From the NCBI GenBank assembly GCA_963995525.1, contig OZ023205.1:67095298-67159297 (forward strand): DNA of 64,000 nt. Direction: 5' to 3'. This DNA comes from Escarpia spicata. Its lineage: Eukaryota; Annelida; Polychaeta; Sabellida; Siboglinidae. Positions 50,101 to 59,100 of the stretch are shown here, one piece after another (positions within the stretch are counted from its first letter, which is position 1; each line of letters starts with the position of its first letter). The notes beneath the pieces are model-generated. The model was not told the origin of the DNA. It was given only the letters and a program-made list of their open reading frames with translations, and did no database searches. Made by a program: the position numbers and the translations under genes.

Positions 50101-53100
50101 ATTCATTAACTTTAAAAAGTTCATTTATTAAGGATTCTGCACTTTTGTTGCGTGTGTTGTTGTTGTTGTTGTTAAGACATTTTAAAGAGCTAGATAATGT
50201 GGTGTCATCAGCGTACATGACGAAATTAAATAATTGACTAGCTTGTGAGAAATAATTTATGTAAATGATAAATAATAGTGGTCCAAGGATTGAACCTTGT
50301 GGGACGCCGATTGTTATAGGTAAGATGTCTGAATTTATTTGTTTAAATTCAGTGTATTGTTTCCTGTTTTGTAAGTAACTTCTGAATAACTGCAAAGTTG
50401 AACCATTTAGGCCATAGTAAGTTAATTTGTTAAGTAAAATGTTATGGTCAATAGTATCAAATGCCTTAGAAAGGTCGAGAAATACATTAATTGGTTCATC
50501 ATTATTATCCATTTGAGTTATAATTCTATCTATTAGCTCAAGCGCAGCAAATTCCGTTGAATATTTTGCTCTAAAACCATACTGATTATCAAATAAAAGC
50601 TTCATGTCATTGAAATATGAATATAACTGAATAAAAATTAATTTCTCTAACACTAGAAATTGTGGGAAGAAGGGAAATTGGTCTGTAATTTTCAAATAAA
50701 GATGGATCGTCTTTCTTAAATATAGGAATAACTTTTGCAATTTTTAGTTTGTCTGGGAATATCCCGGATTTTAAAACTTGGTTTATTAAAAGCTTTAATG
50801 ATTTTATAATTGCAGGCTCAATTATCTTGAGCAATTTTGATGAAATGCCATCAAATCCAGAGCTGTTTTTTGTGGGAAGATTATTAATAGTTTTCCTAAT
50901 AGTCTCTTCATCAACACTCTGAAATGTAAATACAGAATTAATGTTTTTGTTTAAATAATAACTATAGTTTTTGTTACCTTTATATTTAATACCTTGTGCG
51001 ATGGTCTGACCTATATTTGTAAAATAATTATTAAATTTGTTTGCAATATCCTTTTTATAAGTTATTTTTGTATCATTTTCTATAAAAAAATAATGGTAAT
51101 CTACGGTTTGTACGATTTTTTGAAAGAAATTCATTAATAACTTTCCAGGTATTTTTTATATCATATTTAAATCGATTAAATCTTTGTTCAAAATACACTT
51201 GTTTGGCTGCACGAATATTTTTCTTTAATATCGTATTATAAGTTTTTAGATTAATATTAATAGCTTCATAGCTTGTCGAATTTGGTTGTGTCAATTTTAA
51301 TTGTTTATAGAGTTTGTCTCGATATTGAATAGATTTTAGCAATCCTTGTGTAATCCACGTTGATCTTTTGTTTATATTTATTAAATTTCACCAGCTTAGT
51401 TTGCATATGCTTATTTTTTGCCCGTATAATTTCTTCGTAGATTATATAATAATTTAAATTTGTGTCTGCATTTATATTTTTATTTAGCTTATTGTATATC
51501 TCATTTTATTTTATTTCGTGTTTAACTTTATGCATTGCCTCTTCATTTAGTATACTTATTTTAACATATTTAGGTGGAGATTCAGTCTTTAATGAGACGT
51601 TGATGAATATAAAATACGGCTGATGATCAGAAATTTTTTGATTAAAATCCCTGCAGTACTCTCCAATATAGATTTATTAAGTTTACAAAAGAAATTATCT
51701 ATTAAAGTACCATTTGTTCTAGTAAATCTAGTAGGAAGAGTAATTTGCGGGTAAAGGCTGTGATATTATGGTGTCAAAAAAGTTACTATATGCATCATTT
51801 TCATTTAATTTAAGCAAATTTATATTAAAATCTCCTGTGATAATGAGATTGTTATTACAGTTGTTTTCCACTGATGATATTATAGAAGTAAATTCATTTA
51901 TAAAAGCATTTAAGTTATCATTAGAAGTTCGTGGAGGTCTATATATGTTTCCAATGGTTATGCTCTTAGATAGATTACCACCATTTATTTGGACTATCAT
52001 CCCTTCCCACTGTTCGTACATGTTTACATTTAATATGACCTCTGATCTATATTTGTTGTCAACATATATTATTAGCCCTCCTTTGTTACTGCACGTCTTA
52101 CCTTGAGCTAAACAGTCATAACCATGTAAGGAAAACTGTGATAGGTCATCGTTTTCTGATTTCCAAGTTTCTTGTAAGCAGATGACATTAAATTTAAAAT
52201 TGTTACTACTTAGCTCTTCTACAAACATACATACATACATACAACAGTTGACCAGTGCACAACATCAACTACAACAGTTGACCAACATACATCACATACA
52301 ACAGTTGACCGGTGCACAACATCAACTACAACAGTTGACCAACATACATCACATACAACAGTTGACCAGTGCACAACATCAACTACAACAGTTGACCAAC
52401 ATACATCACATACAACAGTTGACCGGTGCACAACATCAACTACAACAGTTGACCAACGTACAACATCACATACAACAGTTGACCAGTGCACATCACCTAC
52501 AACAGTTGACCAGCATACAACATCACATACAACAGTTGACCAGTGCACAACATCAACTACAACAGTTGACCAATGTACAACATCACATACAACAGTTGAC
52601 CAGTGCACAACATCACCTACAACAGTTGACCAGTGCACAACATCAACTACAACAGTTGACCAACATACAACATCACATACAACAGTTGACCAGTGCACAA
52701 CATCACATACAACAGTTGACCAGTGCACAACATCACCTACAACAGTTGACCAGCATACAACATCACCTACAACAGTTGACCATCATACAACATCACATAC
52801 AACAGTTGACCGGTGCACAACATCACATACAACAGTTGACCATCATACAACATCACATACAACAGTTGACCAGTGCACAACATCACATACAACAGTTGAC
52901 CAGTGCACAACATCACCTACAACAGTTGACCATCATACAACATCACATACAACAGTTGACCGGTGCACAACATCACATACAACAGTTGACCATCATACAA
53001 CATCACATACAACAGTTGACCAGTGCACAACATCACATACAACAGTTGACCAGTGCACAACATCACCTACAACAGTTGACCATCATACAACATCACATAC

Positions 53101-56100
53101 AACAGTTGACCGGTGCACAACATCACATACAACAGTTGACCGGTGCACAACATCACCTACAACAGTTGACCATCATACAACATCACATACAACAGTTGAC
53201 CGGTGCACAACATCACCTACAACAGTTGACCATCAAACAACATCACATACAACAGTTGACCGGTGCACAACATCACATACAACAGTTGACCGGTGCACAA
53301 CATCACATACAACAGTTGACCGGTGCACAACATCACATACAACAGTTGACCGGTGTACAACATCACCTACAACAGTTGACCAGTGTACAACATCACATAC
53401 AACAGTTGACCAACATACATCACATACAACAGTTGACCAGTGTACAACATCACATACAACAGTTGACCAGTGCACAACATCACATACAACAGTTGACCGG
53501 TGTACAACATCACCTACAACAGTTGACCAGTGTACAACATCACCTACAAACAAAACCCACAGTGGCAATTGGACCAAAAAGCCTATGGATTATCAAGAGT
53601 GCAACTTTTTTGCATCTGTGGAACACTTTGTTTTCAGATATCTGCCAATTTTGTTTTCAAATGTATTCACTCTACTAGCATTTACACAATCAGTAGATAA
53701 TCTATTCAATATTCAATTTGTTAGTTCTTTGTTAGAAATTTGACAGTTTTCAATACCAAATGTACACTGTTCCTTCACTAACGTTACTTTTATTAGTTTG
53801 CTTATTTAGTGTTACTCTCATTTTTGTCAGTTACCTGATGGTTCACAAGATTCTGGTAAACATATTTGTTTGGTGAGAGTAACTAGGAGTAGTCTACCAA
53901 GTTAATAATCCTTACTTTCAACTGGGTCAATATATCAAACAACATTTCTTTGCCTTGGTCTGTTATTAGATGTCTCCACCTCTATTTTTGTCCTTAACAT
54001 GGCCAGACAATTGAATTGTAGCAAAAAACAATCACATTTACTTACCTAATTACCAGCAAGATACCTCAACAAAAATTGCTAAACAAAGTAGATTCATAAT
54101 GTGATCCTGCAGCAGATTGATTGAAACTAGATAACTGAAAAATTACTGCTATGAGGAAAAACAACATCAAAACACGTACATAAACTGTCAATTTTTGCGA
54201 CACAATAACCATGTGTGTTCCCAGCCTTGTTAAAACATTATTATAATTCATCAGTAGGTGACCATACCTTGTAGTTGTCCATAGTCTCTGCGAGCCATGG
54301 CTTCACCGACTGCAGCATGTCTTTCATGAGGAACTTCTCAACCTTCTCACCGGAGTTGAACGAGAGGTTGCCAACATGGATCGACTTACGAACCTGGGGC
54401 AGTGACACGTATGCAGTGAAGTAGTCCATGTCTTTGGGTGCCTGTAAATAAGGGAACATGTAATTACAAAACAATCGGTTGGCCACAACATATAGGTTTA
54501 TTGAGCATTGTAAACGACATCAGTCCAGTGACCGGCTAACAGGGAAGAGTCGCATTACAAGCCTTTGTATGAAAATGGTGCTGTCCATACAAATAAATTG
54601 TTGTGTCTAGCAAGGTTTTCTAGTAAACTGCTGGAATAGTAGTCTAAATTGTATTTGCAAATGGTTACTTTTCATTAACCCTTTTAGATCCAAACAATTA
54701 CCTTTTGTTTTACTTTAAGTAATACATATAAATTACTGTAATTGCATATTTACATATATAATGTATTTTTTTATAATTATTTTTAAACAGATTCTATTTT
54801 GAGACATGTGGTGTATCAATAAAATGTTATCTCATGAACAAGGACAAGCAAGTCTTCATCAGAGCAAATGATTACTGAGGATTTATGGTGTCAAGGAATT
54901 TTTTGAAACAATAATTTCCTCTTAATATTATGCAAACAGTTACAGCTTGAATGAAAGAGAGCAGAGCTCACCTGACATCGCATGTAGTTGTAGTAGTCCG
55001 TACATCCGGTGACATTTGTGTAGTACGACGGCACGCGGCTCAAATCTCCATTCAGCAGCAAATCCCATAACTGGAGGATAAGTCATTTAGCTATATGAAC
55101 ACATAAACACTGACAATCCAGTAATGAATAATGCAAATGATACAATACAGTAATGAATAATGCAAATGATACAATACAGTAATGCTTTGTTGCCTATGAA
55201 GGGAAATTTGCGTGCAAGGTTAATAAAATCAAACAAACACATAATTAAAAACGGTTTCTAAAACATAGTAATGATAAACCTAATTGTGGTCATTGCACCA
55301 CAGAAAAATAATAACAAATGATTGTATATTGCTATTTAGTACAATAATAGTACCTCAAAGACGGCAATTGTGCCGACTGACTCTGTTGAAGATTTTAAAC
55401 ATAAACTATGCAATTCAACAAATATTTAAATAAACTATAGTGAAGTTATAATCTTAATATCTGGTAGTTAGCCAACAGCCAGCTAACACCAATTGTCTCA
55501 TAAAATAAATTACACTAAAAATAATGGTTCATTAGTCAGAATATAAATATTACCAGACTAATAAAACATTGTTTTCAGTTACCCTCACCGAGGTAGTGAC
55601 TTGTTTAACCAGGGCTGTGTTGCACCAACATATACCTTGTATTTGACTTGCCCAGCAAGAAGACTGTTGGGCAAATATAACATGCCCGTGACTAGTCGTG
55701 CTGGGCCAGTCATAGACAGACAGACAGACAGACGGTGTAGATGAACCAAGAGTACCTTGAGTGCATCCACCCATCTTCCGTGGTCCATCATCCATACAGC
55801 CTTGCTACACTGCAGCTTGAAGTAGTCGCGCTGATTGCTGTCTAGCGACCCAATGGAATACATGAAGTCTGCATACTGAGGCAACATCTGCACACAGACA
55901 TCCACATGCTGACAATGCTTCTACCTGATTTTGAAATTGGCCAGATTAAATCCAGTTAGTCATAAAATGCAGAGAAATCTGTCTGACAACTGGCTAAGTG
56001 CGGGTGACTTCAGTTCTATCAGTGGTAGAAGAATCATTAACTGCAGTTTTAGCTCAGGTTACAGTAGATGACCTGAGTGAATACTAACAGACGCAAAATA

Positions 56101-59100
56101 AAAACAGAATGAAAACAAAAAATAGGATGACAACAACCAAACTAATAATGTTATGAATAATATTACCTAGAACAGAACTATCTGACATTTTTTCAATAAA
56201 TAATTTTACATTTGAAAATGTTGACTTACAGTTGGCGGATCTGTAAAACCGTCACCAATAGCAACACCCTTGAAATTGTGGATAACCTTGGGATTCTGAG
56301 TGTGTATCCGATGAGCAATAGCCGGGATGTATTTCCCTGCGTATGACTAAAACAGAAATGACACATGATTTTATGTCTGCATTGTGGACAGTTCTGTCTA
56401 TTACATGGTGACAGCAACCAAGTTAATTTTGAGTTTTGCATGCAATGTAATGATACTGATAGAGCAGAGCATTAGTAATAATGATCGGATAAAGCTTGAA
56501 ATGAGAATGATAATGAAACAAAAAGAGAAATAAATATATGTAATGATACTTCTTCTAAATGGTCCCTGAATTAATCCCTGAAAGCTTGGAACCCAAGCTA
56601 CAAACCGTCTAGGAGGAAAAAATAAAAAGGCATCCACATGCATACACACATACGTAGGCTAGCTCGGGTATACTTAGAGAACTGGGTGCTGAGTGATAGT
56701 CACCTCTCCAGTTATGTAGAAGTCTACTTTCTTTGATGACGGGAAGAGAGTGAAGAATTGGCAGAGTGCACTGCAACAAATCAGACATTCACTGGATAAG
56801 ACAGGGTAGCTTATCAGCAATTTATGCTGTTATCAACAATCTATGATGTTATCAACAATTTATGCTATTATCAATAGTGTATCTTGTTATCAACAATTCA
56901 TTCTCTGTCATTGCTTACATAATGACCATTTGTGGAAAGGTAGCTAGAAAACTCTGATATTTAAATAGTGACTTAGAGTAGGATTATCTGTGATTAAACA
57001 GAGGACACTCGTTGAGAACAGAACAAACTAGGGTTCCCCTGGATTGAACAATTCCACAGTTATCTTACATCCTATACCAATTCCACTGCCTTTCCACCTC
57101 CTTAAGACAGCAAGACACAGACCAACATTACCTGTACAGGATCAAGTGACCAACATTACCTGTGCAGGATCAAGTGACCAACATTACCTGTGCAGGATCA
57201 AGTTATCAACTTTACCTGTACAGATTTTCAGCAACTTCTGTTTGATTTGTGGCATAACCTGCACCAGACTTTGTGAAGCTAAAACCTGTGCCAACCTGAA
57301 ATCATACATCATTTGCAATACTAATCAAACAACCATCACTGGATTCAAAATTATTGGACTCACAAGGTAGACTGGGAGATAAAGCACATAGAGGTATTAC
57401 AAACACTTTGTCAAACTACTTTTCTACATAAAATCTGATGACATATGTAGCAACAGTGGCAAGGTAAATTAAACAAATAAAAGCACAACTCAAATTTAAT
57501 GATAAAATGTACGTTACCATGCCTTCCAGTGTTTGTCTAACCAAGTAATGTAATGTATAATGAAAATGTTCTATACAAGATGTTTTATTCGACATTTTAC
57601 TTTACATAATGCAAATAACCTTGGAAGAACTTACTGGATTATCTATGTAGAGCATTGAAAACTTAGATGTCCAGGCAAATTTCCTTTGAACCACTGAAAT
57701 GTAAGACACTTGGTTAAATAATTAACTGTTAAAAACAATGCAATGACAAAGTAAACTGATATCTGTCGTAGTGATGGTGGCGCACTCTAGTGCCACATAG
57801 TGATCAATGAATAAAAATATACCAAGCGATAACAGCCATTAAAGGCAGGTAGTAATACATTACCATGAACAATTGCAACATAGGAGTGGACTGGGCAGTG
57901 TGTCAGGAGGAAGGAAGAGAGGGAGACAGAGGAAGAGCTGGTAAGACAACATCCAGGAGTGGACTGGGCAGTGTGTCAGGAGGAAGGAAGAGAGGGAAAC
58001 AGAGGAAGAGCTGGTAAGACAACATCCAGGAGTGGACTGGGCAGTGTGTCAGGAGGAAGGAAGAGAGGGAGACAGAGGAAGAGCTGGTAAGACAACATCC
58101 AGGAGTGGACTGGGCACTGTGTCAGGAGGAAGGAAGAGAGGGAGACAGAGGAAGAGCTGGTAAGACAACATCTAGGAGTGGACTGGGCAGTGTGTCAGGA
58201 GGAAGGAAGAGAGGGAGACAGAGGAAGAGCTGGTAAGACAACATCCAGGAGTGGACTGGGCACTGTGCCAGGAGGAAGGAAGAGAGGGAGACAGAGGAAG
58301 AGCTGGTAAGACAACATCCAGGAGTGGACTGGGCAGTGTGTCAGGAGGAAGGAAGAGAGGGAGACAGAGGAAGAGCTGGTAAGACAACATCCAGGAGTGG
58401 ACTGGGCAGTGTGTCAGGAGGAAGGAAGAGAGGGAGACAGAGGAAGAGCTGGTAAGACAACATCCAGGAGTGGACTGGGCACTGTGTCAGGAGGAAGGAA
58501 GAGAGGGAGACAGAGGAAGAGCTGGTAAGACAACATCCAGGAGTGGACTGGGCAGTGTGTCAGGAGGAAGGAAGAGAGGGAGACAGAGGAAGAGCTGGTA
58601 AGACAACATCCAGGAGTGGACTGGGCAGTGTGTCAGGAGGAAGGAAGAGAGGGAGACAGAGGAAGAGCTGGTAAGACAACATCCAGGAGTGGACTGGGCA
58701 GTGTGTCAGGAGGAAGGAAGAGAGGGAGACAGTGGAAGAGCTGGTAAGACAACATCCAGGAGTGGACTGGGCACTGTGCCAGGAGGAAGGAAGAGAGGGA
58801 GACAGAGGAAGAGCTGGTAAGACAACATCCAGGAGTGGACTGGGCAGTGTGTCAGGAGGAAGGAAGAGAGGGAGACAGAGGAAGAGCTGGTAAGACAACA
58901 TCCAGGAGTGGACTGGGCACTGTGCCAGGAGGAAGGAAGAGAGGGAGACAGAGGATGAGCTGGTAAGACAACATCCAGGACTGGGCTGGGCAGTGTGTCA
59001 GGAGGAAGGAAGAGAGGGAGACAGAGGAAGAGGTGGGAAGACAACATCCAGGAGTGGACTGGGCAGTGTGTCAGGAGGAAGGAAGTGATGGAGACAGAGG

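Larger units (their letters stand above)
55113..56893. repeat. Short tandem duplications in CPVL introns 6 and 8
   Basis: Two local repeats lie in this span. At 55113-55180 a 33-bp unit (core GTAATGAATAATGCAAATGA) occurs about twice. At 56821-56893 a degenerate unit of about 19 bp (GTTATCAACAATTTATG) occurs about four times. Exons 7 and 8 lie between them and are annotated separately. Confidence 0.7.
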
